A stretch of 9,089 nucleotides of DNA from Treponema sp. GTDB taxonomy: Bacteria > Spirochaetota > Spirochaetia > Treponematales > Breznakiellaceae. Positions 1-6,086 of the stretch are shown here, piece by piece (the first letter of the stretch is position 1; every line of letters starts with the position of its first letter). The stretch is from NCBI GenBank assembly GCA_031266255.1, contig JAISBK010000157.1, forward strand, positions 1 to 9,089, in the 5' to 3' direction. The position numbers and the translations under genes are program-made. A model generated the notes under the pieces. It had not been told where the DNA came from, did not search any database, and saw only the letters and a list, made by a program, of their open reading frames with translations.

Positions 1-84
1 AACTTTAAATTTTTCGTGAATAGCTTGATTATGTATATTGTTTATATGTTCAATATCCTCTGTTTTTACGTCTCTGATATTCAT
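1..84 (-). CDS. GNAT-family N-acetyltransferase, N-terminal fragment (runs off left edge)
   Basis: Reading on the minus strand from an ATG at 84, an open frame of 28 codons reaches the window edge without a stop. The peptide begins MNIRDVKTEDIEHINNIHNQ. This fits the first strand and helix of GNAT acetyltransferases, especially the phosphinothricin-acetyltransferase-like group (I-R-x-x-x-x-x-D then I-x-x-I-x-N-x-A). A purine-rich TGGGGAT lies about 11 bases before the ATG and may serve as ribosome binding site. These enzymes transfer acetyl from acetyl-CoA to an amine, but the substrate cannot be read from this piece. It lies 45 bp downstream of the broken FMN-reductase gene, on the same strand, in very AT-rich DNA. 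The family call rests on only 28 residues, and nothing here shows whether the rest of the gene is intact. Confidence 0.6.
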   Translation of the reverse strand, partial: MNIRDVKTEDIEHINNIHNQAIHEKFKV

Positions 85-129
85 AAAATTTATATCCCCA
101 TTTATTTTTTATGATATAATTTGTAAACA

Positions 130-321
130 CTATGTTTTGTTTAATCGGGCATTTAATAATTCTGCTACTTTATGTATTTGTTTTAAAACCTCTTTTTGTT
201 CTTTCAATTCCGGAGGTAGATCTTCTTTTTCAAAACATCCTATTTTTTGTAGAATAGTTTGAATAGTCTGACTTACAAGCCTATTTGGCCTTCCGCTACT
301 GCTAATTCCAAGCACGGTCAT
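130..321 (-). pseudogene. Remnant of a flavodoxin-like NADPH-dependent FMN reductase, internally deleted
   Basis: This 63-codon minus-strand frame starts at an ATG at 321 and has a good Shine-Dalgarno (TTGAGGAG). Residues 1-27 (MTVLGISSSGRPNRLVSQTI and on) match the first beta strand, phosphate-binding loop and first helix of the NADPH-dependent FMN reductase / iron-sulfur flavoprotein family. That family usually opens with V-L-G-I-S-G-S-x-R-x-x-x-N. The remaining residues, about 28-63, form one charged helix like the end of such proteins. Family members are near 180-200 residues, so the whole middle of the fold is missing. The reading frame is nevertheless open from start to stop, which fits an in-frame internal deletion. 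The product is unlikely to bind FMN. It could instead be an unrelated small protein. The family call is an inference from the N-terminal motif. Confidence 0.5.
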
Positions 322-397
322 CTGCTACTCCTCAACAGACTGTGAATAAATCAACTGTTACCCAATGCTGGGGGGAACATGCTTACATTTGTTGAAA

Positions 398-426
398 AGA
401 TAATATCTTTAATATAATTTTGTCAA
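398..426 (-). promoter_or_regulatory. Possible promoter for the FMN-reductase remnant
   Basis: On the minus strand a perfect TTGACA (421-426) is followed after 17 bases by TTATCT (398-403), or after 15 bases by TATTAT (400-405). The -35 is strong and the -10 only fair. It would leave a leader of about 70 bases before the ATG at 321. Confidence 0.4.
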
Positions 427-488
427 CAACTTTTTTCGCCACCGCTACGGATGGCAGTGTCCTCCTGGATGAAGGCGTACTCCATTTT

Positions 489-983
489 TTATATTATTTT
501 TTCCAATCTAATCATTGCATAGGTATTATCTAAATACTCTAAATCACCTATCCATTTTATAATTTTATTGTATCCATTTCTAAACCAAAACCTAATTCCC
601 ACCCAGTTTTTTATATCAACTTGAAGAATTATCCTGGTATATCCTTCCTGTTTCCATTTTTCTTCGTACATTTTTAATATTTTTTTACCTAATCCATTTT
701 TTTGTTTGTTTCTTTTTATATAAAAACCTCCAAGAAATAGTGTATTATTATTTTCATAGTTTTTATAATATTGACAATAATTTACCATTTCATTGGTTTC
801 ATCATATACACATTCAAGTCTAGCATTTTCTTTTATACCATTTGCCGGAAGTTCTGGTTCCAATATATCTTCTTCGGCAGTCCTCATTTCCGTATATCCA
901 GAATATTTCGAAATGTATACTGTTGAGTCGATTAACTCCTGTAAATCATTTTTCATTGAAATATTAATTGTTTGAATGTTCAT
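489..983 (-). CDS. GNAT-family N-acetyltransferase
   Basis: This 164-residue cytoplasmic protein has the Gcn5-related acetyltransferase core in its second half. Residues 83-90 (FLGGFYIK) form the strand before motif A. Residues 91-101 hold the acetyl-CoA pyrophosphate loop, K-Q-K-N-G-L-G-K, fitting the (R/Q)-x-x-G-x-G pattern with N96, G97 and G99. Residues 119-141 form motif B, where V-D-I-K-N-W-x-G-I-R-F-W-F-R-N-G-Y matches the usual V-x-x-x-N-x-x-A-I-x-F-Y-x-x-x-G-F. The N-terminal 80 residues would carry substrate specificity and are not recognisable. The start is the ATG at 983, with AAGGAAT upstream and a good promoter. Base composition is far more AT-rich than the genes beyond 1950, and the strand is opposite to them, which suggests acquired DNA. 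The substrate is unknown. Confidence 0.85.
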   Translation of the reverse strand: MNIQTINISMKNDLQELIDSTVYISKYSGYTEMRTAEEDILEPELPANGIKENARLECVYDETNEMVNYCQYYKNYENNNTLFLGGFYIKRNKQKNGLGKKILKMYEEKWKQEGYTRIILQVDIKNWVGIRFWFRNGYNKIIKWIGDLEYLDNTYAMIRLEKII

Positions 984-1003
984 AAATACCTATTCCTTTA
1001 TAT

Positions 1004-1032
1004 ACAATATAATACTCAATATTTTTTGTCAA
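1004..1032 (-). promoter_or_regulatory. Promoter of the GNAT gene
   Basis: On the minus strand a consensus TTGACA (1027-1032) lies 17 bases before TATTGT (1004-1009), about 20 bases ahead of the GNAT start codon at 983. The -35 abuts the edge of the decayed transposase at about 1033, so the present promoter may be partly made by that junction. Confidence 0.6.
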
Positions 1033-1808
1033 TAGAGCCAATTTCAAAATCAGTGATTCCGAATTCAACCATCTGGTACAGCAGCGAAAACCGGGCGGAA
1101 TCTAAAGCTATCTACCGGATGTTGGGGAATGACGGGTTTAACCGGGAAGAAATCATCAGGGCACACCGCGAGGCAACTATACGGAGAGATGGCTGAATAC
1201 GGCGGCACGATTCTGGCGGTCTAGGATACTACTGGAATAACCTACACTACCCATGGTAAAACCGAGGGAATAGGCTATATCAGGGATAAGACCCTGGGGG
1301 TTAAGGTCCATAAGAGGGGGTGTCAGGGTCGGGTAGGGGTAAGGATTCCAAGGGACAGCCGGAGTGGTATTCCCGAACGGGAGGCGGTACTCCAGATCCG
1401 GTAACCACGGTTGAAAAAGCATATAAGTATGTGGGGTATTATATGCAGCGATGGAAGATAGAACAAGTTCAGTATGTGCTGAAGAGCGGCTGTGCCATAG
1501 AGAAGTTACCGGGTGGGAGTATAGACAAGATGGTGGCGCTCATCCTGATGTACTCAATAATCGCAAAGAAAAAGACGGCAAATGCGCACTGGATAGCGAC
1601 TGACTGGTGTGAGAGTTTTCTTTCAACCTTTGGGGAAGACGAACATCTGGTAGGGAAGAAGTATACGGTAGGGTTAGAGGGGACCAACTACCGGATGAGG
1701 CATCGGATACGGCGGGGATTTCGGAAGACCTGTTGTTTTTTGAAGAAGGTATTGAATCACTGGAAAGCATTTGAAATGGCGTTTTTTTACATCAATCATA
1801 CTTTGTAG
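1033..1808 (+). pseudogene. Decayed IS4-family (Tn5-like) transposase
   Basis: Three blocks of one transposase survive. Block 1 (about 1041-1188, frame of position 972) reads SVIPNSTIW then AESKAIYRMLGNDGF, the N-terminal DNA-binding part. It lacks the first 25-30 residues and has no start codon of its own. A frameshift near 1188 moves to block 2 (1189-1402). Block 2 has a TAG at 1222-1224 just before the first catalytic Asp (D-T-T at 1225), followed by HGKTEGIGYIRDKTLGVKVH. An in-frame deletion near 1314 then joins this to GRVGVRIPRDSRSGIPERE, removing the region of the second catalytic Asp. A second deletion and frame change near 1395-1402 leads to block 3 (frame ending at 1808). Block 3 keeps the family signature Y-x2-R-x3-E-x6-K (YMQRWKIEQVQYVLK) and the C-terminal tail. 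An intact gene would be roughly 1.3-1.4 kb. The product cannot be active. Confidence 0.88.
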
Positions 1809-1826
1809 ATCACCACTCAATCGGAT

Positions 1827-1851
1827 TTGGCTCTCTATTGGCTCTCTATAC
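1827..1851. repeat. Two direct copies of an 11-bp unit, possible IS end
   Basis: TTGGCTCTCTA occurs twice in direct order (from 1827 and from 1838), just past the transposase stop. A near-inverted match, CAATAGAGCCAA, sits at 1030-1041 on the other side of the relic and differs by a 2-base gap. They may be remains of terminal inverted repeats. Against this, the transposase is already N-terminally truncated at the left match, so one or both matches could be chance. Confidence 0.4.
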
Positions 1852-1892
1852 AAAGTCAAATACTGTTACTCTGCTTGAGCATAACGATTGCA

Positions 1893-1920
1893 TTGACAAC
1901 CCGAATAGGTTTAGGATAAA
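1893..1920 (+). promoter_or_regulatory. Promoter of the CsgG/LpoB-barrel gene
   Basis: TTGACA (1893-1898) is followed after 16 bases by GATAAA (1915-1920). A strong AAGGAGGT Shine-Dalgarno at 1941-1948 sits 9 bases before the ATG at 1958. The leader would be about 30 bases. Confidence 0.6.
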
Positions 1921-1957
1921 GTATATGTTTAAGTGAGCATAAGGAGGTATTAAAAGC

Positions 1958-3100
1958 ATGAAAAAAAATATATGGTTTTGGTGTGTGTTTTTCTTAGGAA
2001 TCGGTGTTTTAGAAAGTATGGCAGCCCAAGAGAAGCCAATTACCCTGGATAAGGCGATTCAGAGTGCTCAAGCAAACATCGAAGGTAGCTTAGTCCCGGG
2101 AACTAAAATGGTGGTACTTAACTTTACCGCTCCCACCGCCCAATTATCCGATTATGTGATTGACCGTTTGAGCGCAGGACTGGTGAATAACAAAAAAATG
2201 ATCGTGGTTGAGCGCAAAGATATTGGTCTCATTGATCAAGAAATGGCTTATCAGCTCTCCGGGGAGGTTAGTGATGAATCTGCCCAGGCTATTGGGAGGA
2301 AATTAGGAGCGCAGTCCATTGCTTCGGGTAAACTTGAGGCCATAGGAGATCAGTACCAGTTTAGTATTAAAACCATCCAGGTGGAAAGCGCTACGATTGA
2401 ACTGTTCTACCAGACCCCTATAAAGCAGGACAAAAAGCTCAATACCTTGTTGAATATAACCCAGCAGCAGGCAGCCAGACAAAACGCCCAGTACCAGCCG
2501 ACTATCCAGCGGAAAACCAAGCTGCTCCTTGGAGTACGCGGCGGTATAGGCGGTATAGCCACCTGGGGTAATCAAGCACAAGGAGATCTCTCGGGAACAG
2601 ACGCAAGTCCCCTGTTTCCAGAACAGGTGTATTCGGTGTATTTTGGCACGAACAACCTCAATTCCCTTACCGGTTTCCAGGTAGAGGGTAATTTCTCTCT
2701 GAACACCGGTATGGAGTTTGATAATAAGGGAAAAACCGGAGAGTTTTCCTATACCGCGTTGGATATACCAGTGCTATTCCGCTTAGGGTTTGCTGATACT
2801 GGTATGTTCAGCCTCTTTGGAGGACCTTATGTGTCGTTCCCATTAAGCAAGATGCAGTATAAGGTTGAGGGAAAGACCACCGAATATGAGATAAAAACCC
2901 TGTTAAATGTTATAGGAACTTATGGTGTCCTGGGGGGTTTATCCATGGGATTCAAGCTGGGACCAGGGTATTTGGCCCTAGACGGACGGTATACCTATGA
3001 TTTCAACTCCATCACCCTCGTCAGCGAAGATGATAAGGAATCTACGTTATTCAGCCGCCGGGGGTTCAAGGTAAGTCTTGGCTATGAACTATGGCTCTGA
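1958..3100 (+). CDS. Exported CsgG/LpoB-like domain protein with C-terminal outer-membrane beta-barrel
   Basis: This 380-residue protein opens with a signal peptide (residues 1 to about 23, hydrophobic FWCVFFLGIGVL, probable cleavage near AAQ). Residues 27-165 form a CsgG/LpoB/FlgO-like alpha/beta domain: helix LDKAIQSAQANIEGSL, strand KMVVLNF, helix LSDYVIDRLSAGLV, strand MIVVERKD, then LSGEVSDESAQAIGRKLGAQ. A Gln/Lys-rich linker (about 166-187) leads to residues 188-380. That part has alternating, glycine- and aromatic-rich strands (LLLGVRGGIGGI, FQVEGNFSLN, YTALDIPVLFRLGF, MFSLFGGPYVSF, GGLSMGFKLG, YLALDGRYTYDF), typical of an 8-stranded PorT/OmpA-like barrel. It ends GYELWL, close to the usual aromatic barrel terminus. 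The likely place is the outer membrane, with the first domain in the periplasm. Treponemes carry many such proteins, as I recall. No specific function can be assigned. It has its own promoter and stands alone between the IS relic and alaS. Confidence 0.8.
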   Translation: MKKNIWFWCVFFLGIGVLESMAAQEKPITLDKAIQSAQANIEGSLVPGTKMVVLNFTAPTAQLSDYVIDRLSAGLVNNKKMIVVERKDIGLIDQEMAYQLSGEVSDESAQAIGRKLGAQSIASGKLEAIGDQYQFSIKTIQVESATIELFYQTPIKQDKKLNTLLNITQQQAARQNAQYQPTIQRKTKLLLGVRGGIGGIATWGNQAQGDLSGTDASPLFPEQVYSVYFGTNNLNSLTGFQVEGNFSLNTGMEFDNKGKTGEFSYTALDIPVLFRLGFADTGMFSLFGGPYVSFPLSKMQYKVEGKTTEYEIKTLLNVIGTYGVLGGLSMGFKLGPGYLALDGRYTYDFNSITLVSEDDKESTLFSRRGFKVSLGYELWL

Positions 3101-3116
3101 TTCGTCCCTGGTATAC

Positions 3117-3139
3117 GGGTAGCTTTGTCAAGGCTACCC
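3117..3139 (+). terminator. Stem-loop after the barrel gene, possible terminator without a U-run
   Basis: GGGTAGCTTT (3117-3126), loop GTC, then AAGGCTACCC (3130-3139) forms a 10-bp stem with one G-T pair. It starts 16 bases after the stop codon at 3100. It is not followed by a T-tract, so intrinsic termination is uncertain. The -35 of alaS begins immediately after it. Confidence 0.45.
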
Positions 3140-3168
3140 TTGACTATATGGCCCCATTGTCCTACTAT
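3140..3168 (+). promoter_or_regulatory. Promoter of the alaS operon, predicted start at the ATG
   Basis: TTGACT (3140-3145), a 17-base spacer and TACTAT (3163-3168) make a near-consensus promoter. Transcription would begin about 7 bases after the -10, at 3175-3176, which is the A of the alaS ATG. No Shine-Dalgarno precedes the ATG. Together this points to a leaderless mRNA. Confidence 0.6.
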
Positions 3169-3175
3169 TTTTGCT

Positions 3176-4990
3176 ATGAACCTTTCAACCAGTGCCAATG
3201 AACTACGTTCCAAATACATTGCGTTTTTCAAATCTAAGGAGCATGCCCAGATTCAAGGTAAGTCTCTGTTGCCGGATAATGATCCCACAGTGCTTTTTAC
3301 CACCGCAGGAATGCACCCGCTGGTCCCCTATCTCTTGGGAGAGGAGCATCCCGCGGGAAAGCGCCTGGTGGATTATCAGAAATGTATACGCACCGGTGAT
3401 ATTGAAGCGGTAGGAGATATAAGCCATCTGACCTTCTTTGAAATGCTGGGTAATTGGTCCCTTGGGGATTACTTTAAAGAAGGGGCCATACGGATGAGTT
3501 TTGAATTCCTCACTTCTCCTGAATGGTTGGGAATCCCTGTGGAAAAGATCGGGATCACCGTATTTGAAGGGGATGCTGCCGTGCCTCGGGATGAGGAATC
3601 CGCTGCGGTTTGGAAGGCCCTGGGTATACCAGAAAGCAGGATAAGCTATCGGCCCAGGGAAGATAACTGGTGGGGTCCTGCTGGGGCCACTGGTCCTTGC
3701 GGTCCAGACTCAGAGATGTTCATTGATATGGGGAAGGACCCCTGTGGCCCTACGTGCGCGCCCGGCTGTTCCTGCGGGAAATGGCTTGAAATCTGGAACG
3801 ACGTATTCATGCAGTACAACAAGGATGCACAGGGGGAGTACAAGGCCCTGGCTCGCCAATGTGTGGACACGGGCATGGGTATTGAACGGACCGTTACCAT
3901 TCTCAATGGTAAACAATCCGTATATGATACGGAGACTTTCATCCCCATCATTGCTGCGGTAGAGCAGGCTGCAGCCTATCACTACGGCTCTGATAAGGAA
4001 AAGGACAAATCGGTTCGGATTATCTGCGACCATGTCCGGGCATCCACCTTTATTATTGGGGATCCCAAGGGGGTAAGCCCCGCTAATGTGGGTGCAGGGT
4101 ATGTGCTGCGTCGGCTTATACGCCGGTCTGTGCGGCATGGCCGTAAACTTGGTATCACCGGAACAGTTCTTTCCCCCATAGCAGCGGTTATCATTGACCA
4201 AATGAGCGGTCCCTACCCGGAACTCAGAGAAAATCGTCTGCGGGTCTTGGCAGAATTAGATAAGGAGGAAGAGAAATTCCTGGAAACCTTGCAGAAAGGA
4301 GAGCACGAGTTCGAAAAATTGCTTCCCAGCCTCCGGCAGGATCCTCGGAAGATCATGTCTGGACGGCTTGCGTTCAAACTCTACGATACCTATGGTTTCC
4401 CCATTGAATTGACTGAAGAATTGGCTGTTGAACAGGGTATGACCGTGAACCGCTCTGAATTCGAGGAAGCCTTCAAAAAACACCAAGCCCTTTCCCGGGC
4501 AGGAAGTGAACAGCTCTTTAAGGGAGGCCTCGTTGACCAAGGGGTCATGGCAGTCAAATACCATACCACCACCCACCTTTTGCACCAAGCCCTCAGGATG
4601 GTCTTGGGGGATCACATTGCCCAGAAAGGTTCCAACATCACTGCTGAACGTATGCGTTTTGACTTCTCCCATGGGGATCCGATGAGCAAAGAAGAAATAG
4701 CCCGGGTCCAAACGATAGTGAACGAACAGATTCAGCGGAATCTACCGGTTACCATGACGGTGATGAGTCTAGAGGAAGCCAAGGCTTCTGGTGCGATTGC
4801 CCTATTCGGGGAAAAGTACGAATCCCAGGTAAAAGTCTACACCATTGGGGATGCTGCTCAAGGGGTCTTTTCAAAAGAAGTTTGCGGCGGTCCTCATGTG
4901 GAGTACACGGGAATATTAGGAACCTTTAAGATTCAGAAGGAACAGTCATCATCCGCGGGAGTCCGACGGATTAGGGCTGTATTAGAATAA
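3176..4990 (+). CDS. alaS: Alanyl-tRNA synthetase, short form lacking the C-terminal C-Ala domain
   Basis: This class II synthetase charges tRNA-Ala with alanine and removes mischarged Ser or Gly. It has 604 residues. Motif 1 is near residues 86-112 (LTFFEMLGNWSLGDYF). Motif 2 is at about 154-185 (RISYRPREDNWWGPAGATGP). Motif 3 is at 307-322 (GAGYVLRRLIRRSVRH). The editing domain keeps its zinc/catalytic set: H463-x3-H467 (HTTTH) and C570-x3-H574 (CGGPH). The protein stops at AGVRRIRAVLE, so the DHHA1/C-Ala region of the roughly 875-residue E. coli enzyme is absent; Borrelia AlaRS is similarly short as I recall. A four-cysteine cluster (C190, C194, C198, C200) precedes WLEIWNDVFMQYN and may bind metal. 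I chose the ATG at 3176 because homologues begin near this ELRSKYIAFF helix; a TTG at 3125 would add 17 unlikely residues. It is the first gene of the operon. Confidence 0.97.
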   Translation: MNLSTSANELRSKYIAFFKSKEHAQIQGKSLLPDNDPTVLFTTAGMHPLVPYLLGEEHPAGKRLVDYQKCIRTGDIEAVGDISHLTFFEMLGNWSLGDYFKEGAIRMSFEFLTSPEWLGIPVEKIGITVFEGDAAVPRDEESAAVWKALGIPESRISYRPREDNWWGPAGATGPCGPDSEMFIDMGKDPCGPTCAPGCSCGKWLEIWNDVFMQYNKDAQGEYKALARQCVDTGMGIERTVTILNGKQSVYDTETFIPIIAAVEQAAAYHYGSDKEKDKSVRIICDHVRASTFIIGDPKGVSPANVGAGYVLRRLIRRSVRHGRKLGITGTVLSPIAAVIIDQMSGPYPELRENRLRVLAELDKEEEKFLETLQKGEHEFEKLLPSLRQDPRKIMSGRLAFKLYDTYGFPIELTEELAVEQGMTVNRSEFEEAFKKHQALSRAGSEQLFKGGLVDQGVMAVKYHTTTHLLHQALRMVLGDHIAQKGSNITAERMRFDFSHGDPMSKEEIARVQTIVNEQIQRNLPVTMTVMSLEEAKASGAIALFGEKYESQVKVYTIGDAAQGVFSKEVCGGPHVEYTGILGTFKIQKEQSSSAGVRRIRAVLE

Positions 4991-5009
4991 AGCAGGGAGA
5001 GAGGGAGAG

Positions 5010-5027
5010 GTCTTTTTCCAAAAGGAC
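5010..5027 (+). promoter_or_regulatory. Small hairpin covering the Shine-Dalgarno of the PPIase-like gene
   Basis: GTCTTTTTCCAAAAGGAC can fold into a 7-bp stem (one G-T pair) around a 4-base loop. Its 3' arm contains the AAAAGGA ribosome binding site for the ATG at 5032. The stem is mostly A-T, so any effect on translation would be mild. This is a prediction only. Confidence 0.3.
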
Positions 5028-5031
5028 AGCT

Positions 5032-6075
5032 ATGAAACGGATTTTAAGTATCATACTGCTCGGGATGATCCTGGGAGTCATGGGGTTCGCTCAATCCGAT
5101 TTGCAGCCTGCGGTTATCGTGCGTTTAACCAAAAGTGAACCGATTACCGTTAAGCAATACCGGACTGAAGTTGAGCGGATGGAAAAACAGGCTGGTCGGC
5201 CTTTGGATGCTGCGGAACGGCGGCAGGTGCTGGATGTTATGATCAATGAGCGACTCGCTATTCAAGCTGCGGAACGAGATAAAATAACCGTATCGGATAA
5301 CGAAATTACCCAGCAGATTCAGCAGTTGCGGGCGAGTTTGGTGCAGCAGGTAGGCAGACAGCCTACGGATGCTGAATTTGCCACTGCCGTCAGAAATGAG
5401 ACCGGTCTTGAAGTTCCGGCATTCCGGGAACAACTCCGCAGACAGCTTATTACTCAGAAATACCTGCTATCCAAAAAGCAGAACCTGTTTAATACCATCA
5501 CCGCTCCCACTGAAACTGAAATCATGAACACCTATACCCTGGCTAAAACTAATTTTATCCGACCTGAAACGGTACGGTTCTCCATGATCCAGGTTCCCTT
5601 TGGCGTGGACAGCGCGGCTAAGGCCAAAGCCAAGGACTTGGCGGATCGGCTGGTTCGGGAGATAGGTTCCAATCCAGCGAAATTTGATGAAACGGTGATC
5701 CGAGGGCAGACTCCTAATTCAGGTTATCAGGCGGGGGATGGGGGCTATCTGCCCCGAAATTTGGACGCCCAGCAAGTGGTAGGCCCAGACTTCATCAACA
5801 CCGCGTTCGGCCTAAAACAGGGAGAAGTGTCGAAACTCATTGAAGGCCCCCGAGGTTACCAGATCATCAAAGTTACCGAAACCTATGAACAGAAAAGCCT
5901 TGAGTTGGATGATGTGTTCCAGTTAGGAACCCGCATGACCGTGCGGAATTACATAGGTAATGCCCTGCTCCAGGAACGGCAACAGGCGGTCTTGGAAAGG
6001 GCTACTCAGGAACTGGTTACCGAACTGCGGACCGGAAATCCCTTTCAGATTTTTGAAAGTAATTTAAAGTGGTAA
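5032..6075 (+). CDS. Exported SurA-like chaperone with a degenerate parvulin (PpiC) domain
   Basis: This 347-residue protein begins with a signal peptide (MKRILSIILLGMILGVMGFA, cleavage predicted before Q21). There is no lipobox Cys, so it should be a soluble or peripheral periplasmic protein. Residues 25-150 form a helical SurA_N-type chaperone domain (VLDVMINERLAIQAAERD then FREQLRRQLITQKYL). Residues 178-285 align with the parvulin fold: VRFSMIQVPF, a long helix, GDGGYLPRN, FINTAFGLKQGEVSKLIEG and GYQIIKVTE. The two histidines usual in active parvulins (S-H-I-L-V and G-Y-H-I-I-K-V) are replaced by M185 and Q277, so isomerase activity is doubtful. A helical tail of about 60 residues follows. 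It starts 41 bp after alaS and ends 11 bp before nusB. The likely role is folding or escort of envelope proteins. By position it matches T. pallidum TP1016, as I recall. Confidence 0.85.
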   Translation: MKRILSIILLGMILGVMGFAQSDLQPAVIVRLTKSEPITVKQYRTEVERMEKQAGRPLDAAERRQVLDVMINERLAIQAAERDKITVSDNEITQQIQQLRASLVQQVGRQPTDAEFATAVRNETGLEVPAFREQLRRQLITQKYLLSKKQNLFNTITAPTETEIMNTYTLAKTNFIRPETVRFSMIQVPFGVDSAAKAKAKDLADRLVREIGSNPAKFDETVIRGQTPNSGYQAGDGGYLPRNLDAQQVVGPDFINTAFGLKQGEVSKLIEGPRGYQIIKVTETYEQKSLELDDVFQLGTRMTVRNYIGNALLQERQQAVLERATQELVTELRTGNPFQIFESNLKW

Positions 6076-6086
6076 GACGGTAAGTT

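Noticed and set aside
1..1030. Integron gene-cassette array (treponemes can carry integrons)
   Set aside because: I could not find paired attC-like sites with the G-T-T-R-R-R-Y core between the genes, nor an integrase. The idea would need the sequence to the left.
972..1196. A 74-codon plus-strand frame beginning with ATG at 972
   Set aside because: Its first part reads through the GNAT promoter in antisense and its second part is the N-terminal block of the decayed transposase. It is an accidental fusion, not a gene.
3125..3175. A TTG start giving alaS 17 more residues
   Set aside because: The extra residues do not resemble AlaRS, the sequence is promoter DNA, and homologues begin at about the ATG at 3176.
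3710..4201. A 163-codon minus-strand frame inside alaS
   Set aside because: It is a shadow of the strongly conserved AlaRS catalytic core; no motif or ribosome binding site supports it.
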